A stretch of 64,000 nt of DNA. It comes from Deltaproteobacteria bacterium. Lineage in GTDB: Bacteria; Desulfobacterota; GWC2-55-46. The notes under the pieces were generated by a model. The model was not told the DNA's origin. It was given only the letters and a program-made list of their open reading frames with translations, and did not search any database. Position 1 is the first letter of the stretch. The number at the start of each line of letters is the position of its first letter. The translations under genes and the position numbers were made by a program. The stretch lies in contig JACRET010000004.1 in NCBI GenBank assembly GCA_016218105.1, positions 1-64,000 on the forward strand, in the 5' to 3' direction. Of this stretch, positions 17,412-25,958 are shown piece by piece.

Positions 17412-18721
17412 TAGTCGAGGCGTTCAAGATGGACAACATCGCCCTCTACGGAGGGCTTCTCATGCTCAAGGCCGACAAGGTCTACCGTTTTAAGACTCTC
17501 GGTTTCAATACTCATTCCTTCGAAGGATTTCAGCCGAGCAGCCGCGAGATAACATTCCGCCTCCCCGCGGACTTTCTCATAAAGGAAAACCAGCAGGCCG
17601 AACTCAAGATCAACTTCTCTTACGGCGCCGGTATGAGGGCGGACTCCGCGCTCAATATCCTCCTTAACGACACGCGCGTAAGGGTTATAAACCTGTCCAA
17701 GCAGGAAGGCGATACGATAGAAGGCTACAAGATCGCGATCCCGACGTTCCTTTTCAAGCCAGGGACGAATACCATAAAGTTTACGCCGGTGCTCACTCCG
17801 CTGACCAGGGAATGCGAGTTGATACAGCCGGAGAGCCTGTTTCTGACCGTTTTCGAAAATTCCACGTTCTACATACCCCCGATGCCGCACTACGTGGAGA
17901 TGCCGCAGATAGGGCTTTTCATGATGAACGGGTTCCCGTTTACAAGCTGGCCCGACGGATACGAATCATCCATCTATCTGACGAGCGCGGACTCCAACAC
18001 CATAAACGCGGCCCTTAACATGGTAGGGCTCATAACTCAGAGAAACTCCTACCCGTTTTTCGGCGTAGACATCCACGTAGGAAAAGACTCGATCGTGTAT
18101 GGCGACAGGAGGGATATCATCGTCATCGGCGACCTGGACAGCATACCAGAAGATTTAAGGATGAGCGCGCCTATAAAGATGCTCAAGAGCTCCGACGTGA
18201 AGTATCCGGTGGTCAATACCCTTGGCGAGAGCCCCACGTTCGTATCGAGCAGGCAGATAAGCGGCCTTGGGCACGGGGCTGGCGCTATCATGGAATTCCA
18301 GTCTCCGTATAAAGCCGGGCGCACCGTGCTGCTCCTGACAGCGACGACCACGGCAGACCTCCTTACCTTGAGCAACGCCATGCTTGAGCCCAATATTCAG
18401 GGGCAGAGCAAGGGCGACGTGGTAGTGGTCGAATATACAAACCCTGAATTCAAGGTCAGCACGCTTGATGTCGGCACGAAGTATTTTACCGGGAAGTCAG
18501 GCAGGTTCTCCCGCATAGGTTACTACCTCTACTCGCGGCCTTACCTGTATTTCGGCCTTATTTTCATCCTGATCCTCTTTATAAGCGGCAGCGTCTTCTA
18601 TGGTTTACGCAAGTACAGAAGGAAGGACGTCGTTAACAGCGAGGATTCATGGATTGGCAAGCAGGAAGGCTTGCTCAATAGATTAAAGGCATTGCTTATA
18701 AAGATATTCATAAAAAAGTGA
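17408..18721 (+). CDS. bcsB: Cellulose synthase subunit BcsB, C-terminal half (split gene)
   Basis: 437 residues starting at an ATG that overlaps the previous stop (ATGA). It contains the second carbohydrate-binding and flavodoxin-like parts of BcsB and the single C-terminal membrane helix (about 379-399, LYFGLIFILILFISGSVFYG) that docks on BcsA, followed by a basic tail. It has no signal peptide and no clear ribosome site, so as a separate polypeptide it could not be exported normally. This argues that it must be joined to the upstream half by frameshifting, or that the break is an artefact. It overlaps bcsZ by one base (TGATG). Confidence 0.88.
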   Translation: MIVEAFKMDNIALYGGLLMLKADKVYRFKTLGFNTHSFEGFQPSSREITFRLPADFLIKENQQAELKINFSYGAGMRADSALNILLNDTRVRVINLSKQEGDTIEGYKIAIPTFLFKPGTNTIKFTPVLTPLTRECELIQPESLFLTVFENSTFYIPPMPHYVEMPQIGLFMMNGFPFTSWPDGYESSIYLTSADSNTINAALNMVGLITQRNSYPFFGVDIHVGKDSIVYGDRRDIIVIGDLDSIPEDLRMSAPIKMLKSSDVKYPVVNTLGESPTFVSSRQISGLGHGAGAIMEFQSPYKAGRTVLLLTATTTADLLTLSNAMLEPNIQGQSKGDVVVVEYTNPEFKVSTLDVGTKYFTGKSGRFSRIGYYLYSRPYLYFGLIFILILFISGSVFYGLRKYRRKDVVNSEDSWIGKQEGLLNRLKALLIKIFIKK

Positions 18722-19764
18722 TGATAACCGCCAGAGTAAAGATAATCCCGGCGATCGTCGCGGTATTACTGCTTTGCGGGGTTGCCGCCGGGGCCGAGGA
18801 CAGGGTCTGGGAGATGTACAAGTCCACCTTAATAAGCCCGGACGGCAGGGTTATCGACGGATCGCAAGGCGACATCAGCCATTCCGAGGGGCAGGCGTTC
18901 GGCATGCTCTTTTCCATCGCGTTTAACGACAAGGAATCCTTTGACCGGCTGTGGCGCTGGACAAAGCTCAATCTGGGGGTCAGGGGCGATGGCCTCTTCG
19001 CATGGCAATGGGGCAAGAGGCCCAACGGAGATTGGGATGTCATGGATTATAACAACGCGTCCGACGGAGATATACTTATAGCCTACGCGCTCCTGCGCGC
19101 CTCCGAGAAGTGGCCCGGAGGGGAAGCCTACAGGGAAGAGGGGAGCAGGATAGCTGAAAGCATAAGAAAACACCTCTCCATAAACTGGCGCGGAAAGGCG
19201 TTTATCGCGCCTGGATACAATGGGTTCAACGACAGGGGCGGTACCGTGGTCAACCCCTCTTATCTCATCTCTCCGGTGTTCAAAAAATTCGCAAAGACAG
19301 GTGAAAATAATTTCTGGGAGAAGGCGTACAAAGACAGCTTTTTTCTGGCCTCAGAGACTTGCTTCGGGCAGTGGTGCCTGCCGGCGGATTGGGTGATCCT
19401 GACGGATTCGGGCTCCCGCCTTTTTAATGAGAAGGGCGGGCGTTTTGGTTATGAGGCCATAAGAATCCTTATCTATCTGGCGATTGAGAAGGCAAGCATG
19501 CCCCGCGGGGTTGAAAAGATGCTCGATCTATACGATAAGATGGGCTACTTGCCGGTCTGGGTCGGCCTTAACGATGACAGCATATCTATCAAGGATGCCC
19601 CTGCCGGACATTACGCTGTTTACTCGCTGGCGGCAAAAAGGCTGGGCAGGCTCCACCTCGGCGGCAGGCTGATGAAAGCCGCGGAAGAGAAGCTTTCCAA
19701 AAGCGAATATTATTCCTTCAGCCTATATCTCCTCGCAAAATACAGCGACGAGATATTCCAGTAA
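18721..19764 (+). CDS. bcsZ: Periplasmic endo-1,4-beta-glucanase, glycoside hydrolase family 8
   Basis: 347 residues. A signal peptide (about 1-21, ending AAGAED) is followed by a GH8 catalytic domain. The proton-donor Glu lies in SHSEGQAFGML, and the acidic cleft residues in NNASDGDILIAYALL. BcsZ trims or releases glucan chains in the periplasm and is needed for proper cellulose assembly in many species. I placed the start at the ATG forming TGATG with the bcsB stop; a GTG three bases earlier is possible. It is the last gene of the bcsA-bcsB-bcsZ operon. BcsC, the outer-membrane exporter, is not in the window. Confidence 0.94.
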   Translation: MITARVKIIPAIVAVLLLCGVAAGAEDRVWEMYKSTLISPDGRVIDGSQGDISHSEGQAFGMLFSIAFNDKESFDRLWRWTKLNLGVRGDGLFAWQWGKRPNGDWDVMDYNNASDGDILIAYALLRASEKWPGGEAYREEGSRIAESIRKHLSINWRGKAFIAPGYNGFNDRGGTVVNPSYLISPVFKKFAKTGENNFWEKAYKDSFFLASETCFGQWCLPADWVILTDSGSRLFNEKGGRFGYEAIRILIYLAIEKASMPRGVEKMLDLYDKMGYLPVWVGLNDDSISIKDAPAGHYAVYSLAAKRLGRLHLGGRLMKAAEEKLSKSEYYSFSLYLLAKYSDEIFQ

Positions 19765-19778
19765 AAGTCTATTTTAAG

Positions 19779-20567
19779 CTAAGGCTTTTTCAAGTTCCAG
19801 TCGTAAAACCATGTGACGTAATACTGGAACTTGTTTGAACTCTCTCCGAGAGCCGTAAATCTCTCCCAGTAGTAATCGATCCCGAACCGGAAGTACGATT
19901 TTCTGAACTCAATCCCGATGGCCGGCCCCTCCGCGTCATAGTAATCCTTATTCCTGGTGCGCGAGCGGTGCCTGTATTCGGCGAATGTATTGAAGACTAC
20001 GTCGCCCGGAAGCACGGCCCAGTCTATGCCCTGGTTTACAAACCCCATGGCACCGGAGCCGTTTATGCTGTTCATGTCATATGACAAAAAACCCCAGGTA
20101 GACCCGGGCAGCGCCCGGCCCCATTTGAACCACGGGGCCCTGCCCCTCAAGTCCCAGTCGTAATACCAGCTGAAGTAGAATTCCTTGTTGTCCGAGGTCC
20201 TGTCCAGCTCCGTCAGACGCTCCCTGTAATAGTCGGCCCCCAGCCTGAAATACGTTTTTTTCAGCTCGATCCCGATGGCCGGGCCCTGCGTATCGTAGTA
20301 GGTGCTGTTTTCCGTCCTTGTACGATACCTGTACTCCACGAAGGTATTCAGGGTTATATCACCTGGAAGCTTCGTCCAGTCGATCCCCTGGTTTACGAAT
20401 CCCATAAAACCCGTGCCTGTAAGGCCGCTGTCCGCGTCATGGGTCACCTGGCCCCATGTGGATCCTGGAAGCCCAACGATCTCGAAAGCCTCTGCAGGCC
20501 CGGCGGCCATGATGCCAAAGGCGGCCGCTGAAACGAAAACGATCAAGTTCCTTACAGATATGCTCAT
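19779..20567 (-). CDS. Exported protein of two tandem ~110-residue beta-rich repeats, unknown family
   Basis: 262 residues. A signal peptide (about 1-27, ending AEA) is followed by two homologous halves (about 32-140 and 153-262). Each starts LPGSTWG, then MGFVNQGIDW..LPGD, NTF.EYR.R.RT, YYD..GPAIGIE, YFR.G.DYY.ERF, and ends with an aromatic FYDWNL-like strand. The alternating aromatic pattern suggests outer-membrane or surface beta structure, by inference. It converges on bcsZ with 14 bases between stops and lies between bcsZ and bcsG, so a role in cellulose export, anchoring or binding is plausible. I do not recognise the family. It could supply the missing outer-membrane function, though it is far too small for a BcsC. 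Confidence 0.85.
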   Translation of the reverse strand: MSISVRNLIVFVSAAAFGIMAAGPAEAFEIVGLPGSTWGQVTHDADSGLTGTGFMGFVNQGIDWTKLPGDITLNTFVEYRYRTRTENSTYYDTQGPAIGIELKKTYFRLGADYYRERLTELDRTSDNKEFYFSWYYDWDLRGRAPWFKWGRALPGSTWGFLSYDMNSINGSGAMGFVNQGIDWAVLPGDVVFNTFAEYRHRSRTRNKDYYDAEGPAIGIEFRKSYFRFGIDYYWERFTALGESSNKFQYYVTWFYDWNLKKP

Positions 20568-20686
20568 CTTATTTTCCGTCCTGTTTTTTAATCGGGTGCC
20601 CGGCGGAAGACCCGCCTTTTTAAGGGCGGATCAAAGCCGAGTTAAATCAAAGATAAGTACCTTTTGAGCGCAAATTGGCGTACCCT

Positions 20687-22210
20687 TCAATTCAAATCGC
20701 TCTCCATGATCTCTATCCAGTTTTTTTCTTTGCCGTGAAGATAGTACTTGGGCCCGTCCTTCATTATCAGCATCCCCAGGTTTTCGGAGACAAGGTCGGT
20801 TTGCGGTATGTTCTCGATGAAAGCCCTTGAAGAGTAATTATCGTTAACGAAAGGGCTCTTCTCCATGAAGGACGACAGCATGTGGGTTATAGCCAGATAG
20901 CTCGTCGGCTTGGAGATTATCTTCTGTCCCGCCTTGGCGCCGTTAAGTCCGCCCCCTAACACCTTTATGCCGACAGGGACCTTCGTTATCTGCGGAAGGG
21001 GTATGTCCCGGAGCCCCATCACCTGCATGTTGGTGCCCTTTAGCGCCATGCCGTGCTCCGGCACGAATACTACCACAACCTTTCGCCCGGATGAAGCGAG
21101 AAGATTGAAAAACCTGTTCATATTCTCCAGGAGCTTGTGCAGGCGTTCAACGTATTGCTCTTTACGGTCCCTCTGAAACCATTTTTTCTCCCCTGCCCAG
21201 TGCGCCCCGTCGTGCAGGGTAACCGTATTATAATATAGCGCCGCCCCCGGCTTCGAATGCTCCCGCGTCCTCCACCACTTTTCAAGTACCTGGTAATCGT
21301 CGTAGACAGGGGAGTTGTCAAACATGTAGAGGCTTAAGTTCAGGTCGTTCATCCTGAGGGGAGGGGCGTGCAAATGCCCGAAGCGTTTCACGTCCTCGGC
21401 GAAGTTTCCGTAGATGCCGTCATGGTTGAAGGCCAGGTTCGCCTCGAAGCCCCTGGAGGCGAGGGCATCGAAAAGAAAGCAGTCTTTTGAGGTTTCGGTA
21501 TAAAGGTCGTCGTGGCGAGGCTGGCCGCAAGGGGATCTGAGCAATCTTATGACAGCCGGGCCGCTGTAGCTCGTAGCCGTATTGAAGTTCGTGAACAGAT
21601 AGTCAAATTGGCTGAAGAACGGGTCATTCTCAAGGCCGGTCTCCTTCAGGTCATCTGAAGATAGGGAGCAGACATGCAGTATGACAATATCGAAGTCGGG
21701 GCTGGGCGCGCCTTTAAAACGGACGACCCGTTGTGACTCGTAATCAAAAAACTCATCGAGGGTCTGGGCGGCATTCTTGACCTCCGCCTTGCTTGTGCCG
21801 CTCAGCGGGATGGCGGCGAGCAAAAGTATTACCACGATCGGCGTCAGTTTAAGATATTTGTTGATCACGAGGGATAAAATGAATATCACCCCGATGATCA
21901 TGGCCTCCCTGGGGCTGACGGCTCCTAAAACGAAGCTGATGATATACTCTTTTGACGGCATGCCCTGGGACTGAAGAAAGTTCATCGCGTCAAAGGGAGA
22001 GGAAAGCCATGAGTCATACCATAATAGGACGAATCCTATGGCTAAACTCAGAATCGCCTTTAGTGCCGTAAGGGCCCTGTATCTGTATTTTTCCGGGATT
22101 GGAACGGTCAGAAAAAGAGCGAAGAGAAGATTAAGGACGATGTGCAGACGGAGATACCCTTTGAAGTAAAGGTAGAGCTTGGCTAAAAAATAAAAACCCC
22201 ATAGTCCCAT
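20687..22210 (-). CDS. bcsG: Cellulose phosphoethanolamine transferase, BcsG family
   Basis: 507 residues. The N terminus has four to five membrane helices (GLWGFYFLAKLYLYFKGYL onward resembles E. coli BcsG), followed by a periplasmic alkaline-phosphatase-superfamily domain. Signature stretches match the BcsG I know from enterobacteria: CSLSSDD (C181), NTATSYSGPAVIRLLR (S216 as the likely nucleophile), SPVYDDYQVL, YYNTVTLHDGAHW, VPEHGMALKG (E385, H386) and GLRDIPLP.ITKVPVGIK. In E. coli the corresponding Cys, Ser, Glu and His bind zinc, and the enzyme moves phosphoethanolamine from lipid to cellulose. BcsE and BcsF are not seen here. It runs opposite to bcsABZ. Confidence 0.93.
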   Translation of the reverse strand: MGLWGFYFLAKLYLYFKGYLRLHIVLNLLFALFLTVPIPEKYRYRALTALKAILSLAIGFVLLWYDSWLSSPFDAMNFLQSQGMPSKEYIISFVLGAVSPREAMIIGVIFILSLVINKYLKLTPIVVILLLAAIPLSGTSKAEVKNAAQTLDEFFDYESQRVVRFKGAPSPDFDIVILHVCSLSSDDLKETGLENDPFFSQFDYLFTNFNTATSYSGPAVIRLLRSPCGQPRHDDLYTETSKDCFLFDALASRGFEANLAFNHDGIYGNFAEDVKRFGHLHAPPLRMNDLNLSLYMFDNSPVYDDYQVLEKWWRTREHSKPGAALYYNTVTLHDGAHWAGEKKWFQRDRKEQYVERLHKLLENMNRFFNLLASSGRKVVVVFVPEHGMALKGTNMQVMGLRDIPLPQITKVPVGIKVLGGGLNGAKAGQKIISKPTSYLAITHMLSSFMEKSPFVNDNYSSRAFIENIPQTDLVSENLGMLIMKDGPKYYLHGKEKNWIEIMESDLN

Positions 22211-22379
22211 ATAGATATGGCCCTGTTCACAGAGCCGGTTCGAACAACCCCGGGCTTAAGACCAGGGTTTTGATTACGTTTTTCGCGTGGAACGGACGGC
22301 CGATCGCCCTGTCCATTCCGCTGGGTTGATCGCGCCCGGCCAGCCTGATTTAATTGGCGCGGCAAGTTTTAGCGGTCGA
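22211..22379. other. Short gap between bcsG and the cyclase homologue
   Basis: GC-rich, with several short inverted repeats and no supported gene. The ribosome site for bcsG is weak (AGGGCC about 12 bases before its ATG). Confidence 0.4.
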
Positions 22380-23261
22380 TCAGGGTATGATCGTGCGCGT
22401 AACTTCGCCCACAGAGGCTTCACCCCTGCCAAGGCCGTCTATCGAGTGAAAAATCGAGCGTGTCTCGTTGGGTTTGTCCAACAGGTCAGGGATACCCTTC
22501 AATTGGCTGAACAGGAACATTAACGCCACCGGGAAGAAAAACACAAGGAAGAGCCTTAAAACCCCTGAGGTTTGAAATTTTTGAGACTTGGAGACCCTGT
22601 ATTTGACGGGATCTTCGTTCTCAGCCTCTATCTCCTGAATGCTCCAGAAAGCGGTATATACGTTGACAGGCTTGGCAGAGCCTTTCATATAGGCGGAGCC
22701 TTTGAAGCGGCATAAGCCCCTGTTTTTGTCCTGAAGCGACTGATAGGTCTCTTCGGATATATATATCTCCCCGGGGTTTGCCATCGATTCGAAGTGCAGG
22801 GCTGAGTTGACAGGGCTTCCGATTATGCTCCCCTCCCTGATCGAACAATTCCCCGTATGCATGCCGATGCTCATGATAATGCGGGGGTCCGGGTTCCTCA
22901 GTATATTCACCCTGTCGGTGGCTATCTGCATTTCTATCCCGGCGGCCAGGGCATCTTCGGCGCTCTCGAAGTACGATACTATGCCGCTCCCGATATTTTT
23001 TACCGGGACGCCCCTGTTGGTCTTTATTATCGAATGGATCGTGTTGTTGTGCTGATTAAAAAGGATGCGGGTGGTAAGGCCTTCGCGGTTATCGAGGAGA
23101 TCGGCCGTATTGTTCATGTAGGTGAACATTACGGTCACTAACCTTGAAGACTTATCGTAGAGAGGCGCGGCACTTTTACGTAAACGTCTGTTCTTGAAAG
23201 CGCCGGTGTCCCTCTTGATGGGAACTATTGTATTGTGCTTTGAGCCCATGCTAAAAGTCAC
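22380..23261 (-). CDS. Class III adenylate/guanylate cyclase homologue, probably catalytically dead, with C-terminal membrane helix
   Basis: 293 residues. Residues about 38-200 align with the class III cyclase fold (VTVMFTYMNNTADLL; KNIGSGIVSYFESAEDALAAGIEMQ; SIGMHTGNCSIREG.IIGSPVNSA; GEIYISEETY). Both metal-binding aspartates appear lost: the usual FxDI segment reads FTYM, and the usual GDG reads GSG. One membrane helix follows (about 233-252, LRLFLVFFFPVALMFLFSQL), an inverted order for such proteins. It is probably a nucleotide-sensing or scaffold pseudo-enzyme. The GTG start at 23261 follows a promoter; an ATG four codons later is possible. No cyclic nucleotide effector is nearby. Confidence 0.85.
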   Translation of the reverse strand: MTFSMGSKHNTIVPIKRDTGAFKNRRLRKSAAPLYDKSSRLVTVMFTYMNNTADLLDNREGLTTRILFNQHNNTIHSIIKTNRGVPVKNIGSGIVSYFESAEDALAAGIEMQIATDRVNILRNPDPRIIMSIGMHTGNCSIREGSIIGSPVNSALHFESMANPGEIYISEETYQSLQDKNRGLCRFKGSAYMKGSAKPVNVYTAFWSIQEIEAENEDPVKYRVSKSQKFQTSGVLRLFLVFFFPVALMFLFSQLKGIPDLLDKPNETRSIFHSIDGLGRGEASVGEVTRTIIP

Positions 23262-23281
23262 TCTTCTGATAAATTATCGTA

Positions 23282-23310
23282 TTTATAGCAAATCTGAAAG
23301 AAAAAGTCAC
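23282..23310 (-). promoter_or_regulatory. Probable sigma-70 promoter of the cyclase homologue
   Basis: On the minus strand GTGACT (23305-23310), 17 bases, then TATAAA (23282-23287). The start point would fall about 15 bases before the GTG. Confidence 0.5.
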
Positions 23311-23459
23311 TGTTTTTTTTGATATTACCCTTCAAAAGGGGTGTTTTTAATTCAATTGAAATGAGTTTCACGCGGAGGGTATGGCGAGGATATGTGGAAG
23401 ATATAAATGTTAAAGTCTCTAAGCGTGCCTTCGGGGAATCTTCGATATTTATCGGAAAA

Positions 23460-23816
23460 CTACCCCATCTCCTCTTCGAGCCTCAAGGAAGCCCTCTTTG
23501 CTTCCGAAAGGGTCTTGCCTATAGGCACTGACCGGGGCGTGATGATGACGAGATAATAGCCTTCCTTTAAAGGCGATATGGCCAGGCGGGTGCTGGACGT
23601 GGTGATAGAGACCGACCGCACTTCTTTGCCGGAACTTCTTGAGGACGCGTCTTTTATGATATTAAGGATAATCCCGTGGTGAGCGCCTATCAGGTCTATC
23701 TCAATCGAGGGCGAGGAGGCGTAAGAGGCCACTATTTCGCCTTCCCAATCGAGCATTATCGCGCCTGAAGCGGCTATCTTTTCGGCCAGACCTTTTAATA
23801 TCGTATAGAAGGGCAT
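23460..23816 (-). CDS. Roadblock/LC7 (MglB-like) domain protein
   Basis: 118 residues from the ATG at 23816. The reading frame is open further upstream to 23951, which would add a basic 45-residue extension. I prefer the internal start because MPFYTILKGLAEKIAASGAIMLDWEGEIV is where Roadblock domains begin. The fold covers the whole protein and ends in a helix (LSEAKRASLRLEEEM). Such proteins act as regulators or activators of small Ras-like GTPases (MglB with MglA) or as scaffolds; no GTPase gene is in the window. It follows smc on the same strand and may share its transcript. Confidence 0.8.
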   Translation of the reverse strand: MPFYTILKGLAEKIAASGAIMLDWEGEIVASYASSPSIEIDLIGAHHGIILNIIKDASSRSSGKEVRSVSITTSSTRLAISPLKEGYYLVIITPRSVPIGKTLSEAKRASLRLEEEMG

Positions 23817-23954
23817 CCTGAACCTGTGACTCTTGAAAATGCGTCGCAAGCGCATTCCCGGCAGTCTTCCGAGGGGTTGAGAGCGAATAAGTATTTGTAA
23901 TACCGGCATTTCGAAGATTCCCCGGCCCGCTTGCGGCGGGAAAAACTTCAATAC

Positions 23955-25952
23955 TTAAAACTTTACCGAGATCATCTTCGACACGCCCGGCTCTTCCATC
24001 GTGATGCCGTAGAGCGCGTCAGCCATCTCCATCGTCTTTTTATTATGGGTGATGAGCATGAACTGGCTTATCTTAGACATCTCCTTTACGAACGTATTGA
24101 ACCTGTCTATGTTCGCGTCATCGAGCGGGGCGTCGACCTCGTCGAGCAGGCAGAACGGGGACGGCTTGATGAGGAAGATGGCGAATATAAGGGCTGTCGC
24201 CGTAAGGGCCTTCTCGCCGCCTGAAAGGAGCGTTATATTCTGAAGCCTTTTCCCAGGGGGCTGAGCGACGATCTCTACGCCCGCTTCGAGTATGTCGCCT
24301 TCTTCCGTAAGCCTCAGCTCGGCGCGCCCGCCGTTGAAGAATTTCGGGAAAGTTTCCTGAAATTTATGGCTTATTTCCTCGAAGGCGGTCTTGAATTTTT
24401 CGCGCGTCGTCCTGTTGATGCGCGTAATGGCGGTATGGAGGGTCTCAACCGATTTTGTAAGGTCTGTCTGCTGATCGAGGAGGAACTGATGCCTTCTTTC
24501 GAGGTCGGCGTATTCCTCCAGCGCGGAGAGGCTTACTTCACCGAGATCCGCTATTTTTTCTCTCAGCTCATTCCTTTTTGCCTCATTGAATTCCACGTCA
24601 GGCATCGTCTCGCCTTCGGCGTGCGTAAAGGGCGCAAGGTTAATGACGTACTTCTCGTTTATTCTTTCCCTGAGGTTTATAGCCGAAAGCTCGAGCTCCT
24701 TGACTTCTATCGAAAGCTCACCCTTGAGTTCCTGAAGCTCGGAGTAGTTTGCCTTTATCTCTTTAAGCTCATGCTCCACTTCCTTGATGCGCGTGGCAAG
24801 GGCGTTAAGCTGTTCGGTCTTCGCGACTTCCTCTTTTTTTACGCCGTCTATCGCCGATATGAACCCATCGAGCTTTCTCTTGCTTTCCTCAACGAGTCTG
24901 GATTTTTCTTCCGATTCGCTCCGGCCCTTTTCGATCTCGGCCTTCCTCACCTCAAGTCGCCTGTCGGCATCGAGTATGGAGCGGTCTTTCTCGGCAATCT
25001 GCCTCTTAAGCGACTCGAAACGCTCTTTCGCCTGAGCGAGCTTTACCCTTATTTCGGTGACAATGCCGAGTAAGGCATCCTTCTCCCCGGCCAGAGACGA
25101 TATCTCGTTGGCAAGCGCGACGATGGTGCCTTCCCGGGCCTGTAATTGATTTTCAAGGGAGTCCCTCTCCGCCGAAAGAGACGCCTTCCTTGAGATCATC
25201 TCCGAGATCTTTACGGCCGCGTCTTTTACCTCGGATTCAGCCGAGTCCCTTGTCCTCGTGAGCCTGGCGGATTCCTCGGCCGATCTCTTGAGATTGCCTT
25301 CGATATTTACCCGTTCGATATCTATCGCGTGGAGGCTCTCCCTGCACTCGTCGAGCGATGCCTTTGCGCCTGCGATGCCTTCCTCTATCCCTTTAAGCCC
25401 TGCTTCGAAAGAGGCTATCTTTTCTTCCAGCCCGGCTGAAAGCTTCTTGATGGATCTTATCTCGCCCCTTTTCTGTAGTATCCCGTCAGAGGAGCTTAAT
25501 GAGCCGCCGGTGATTATGCCCTGTGCGTCGATGAGGTCGCCTTCGAGGGTCACGATCGTCCTGAAAAGCCCGCTCTGGCTCCAAAGCTCAAGCGCGGCGC
25601 CCAACGTATCCACTACGAGGGTGTCGCCGAGGAGATAATTTACTATCGAAGGATAACCCTCTTTTATCTTAACTTCCGAGATAAGCTCCTTTGCGCCCGG
25701 ATAATTGAAATCACCCGCCTGAACCGGCATCGGGCTGGCCCCGCGCACGTCTTTTACAGGGACGAAGCTGCCCCTTCCGGAACTGTTGGCCTTAAGGTAT
25801 TCGATGGCGGCGACCCCTTCTTTATGGCTTTCGACTATCACATACTGAAGCCTTTCGCCCATAACGGCCTCGACAGCCTTTTCATAGCCCGGGTTTGTCT
25901 CGATGACATCGGCTATGAGGCCGTGTATGCCGCCGCGCTCATGCTTTTTCAT
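23955..25952 (-). CDS. smc: Chromosome segregation protein SMC, C-terminal part (after in-frame TAG)
   Basis: 665 residues. It begins just before the hinge (GGIHGLIADVIETNPGYEKAVEAVMGERLQ), then has the second coiled-coil arm, and ends with the ATPase C-lobe: signature LLSGGEKALTATALIFAIF and Walker B FCLLDEVDAPLDDANIDRF. The ATG at 25952 is in the same frame as the upstream half, separated from it only by TAG GCC TTA. As a separate protein it lacks Walker A and could work only by pairing with the N-terminal half. Read-through would give a normal 1181-residue SMC. The downstream Roadblock gene follows closely. Confidence 0.9.
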   Translation of the reverse strand: MKKHERGGIHGLIADVIETNPGYEKAVEAVMGERLQYVIVESHKEGVAAIEYLKANSSGRGSFVPVKDVRGASPMPVQAGDFNYPGAKELISEVKIKEGYPSIVNYLLGDTLVVDTLGAALELWSQSGLFRTIVTLEGDLIDAQGIITGGSLSSSDGILQKRGEIRSIKKLSAGLEEKIASFEAGLKGIEEGIAGAKASLDECRESLHAIDIERVNIEGNLKRSAEESARLTRTRDSAESEVKDAAVKISEMISRKASLSAERDSLENQLQAREGTIVALANEISSLAGEKDALLGIVTEIRVKLAQAKERFESLKRQIAEKDRSILDADRRLEVRKAEIEKGRSESEEKSRLVEESKRKLDGFISAIDGVKKEEVAKTEQLNALATRIKEVEHELKEIKANYSELQELKGELSIEVKELELSAINLRERINEKYVINLAPFTHAEGETMPDVEFNEAKRNELREKIADLGEVSLSALEEYADLERRHQFLLDQQTDLTKSVETLHTAITRINRTTREKFKTAFEEISHKFQETFPKFFNGGRAELRLTEEGDILEAGVEIVAQPPGKRLQNITLLSGGEKALTATALIFAIFLIKPSPFCLLDEVDAPLDDANIDRFNTFVKEMSKISQFMLITHNKKTMEMADALYGITMEEPGVSKMISVKF

Positions 25953-25958
25953 TAAGGC

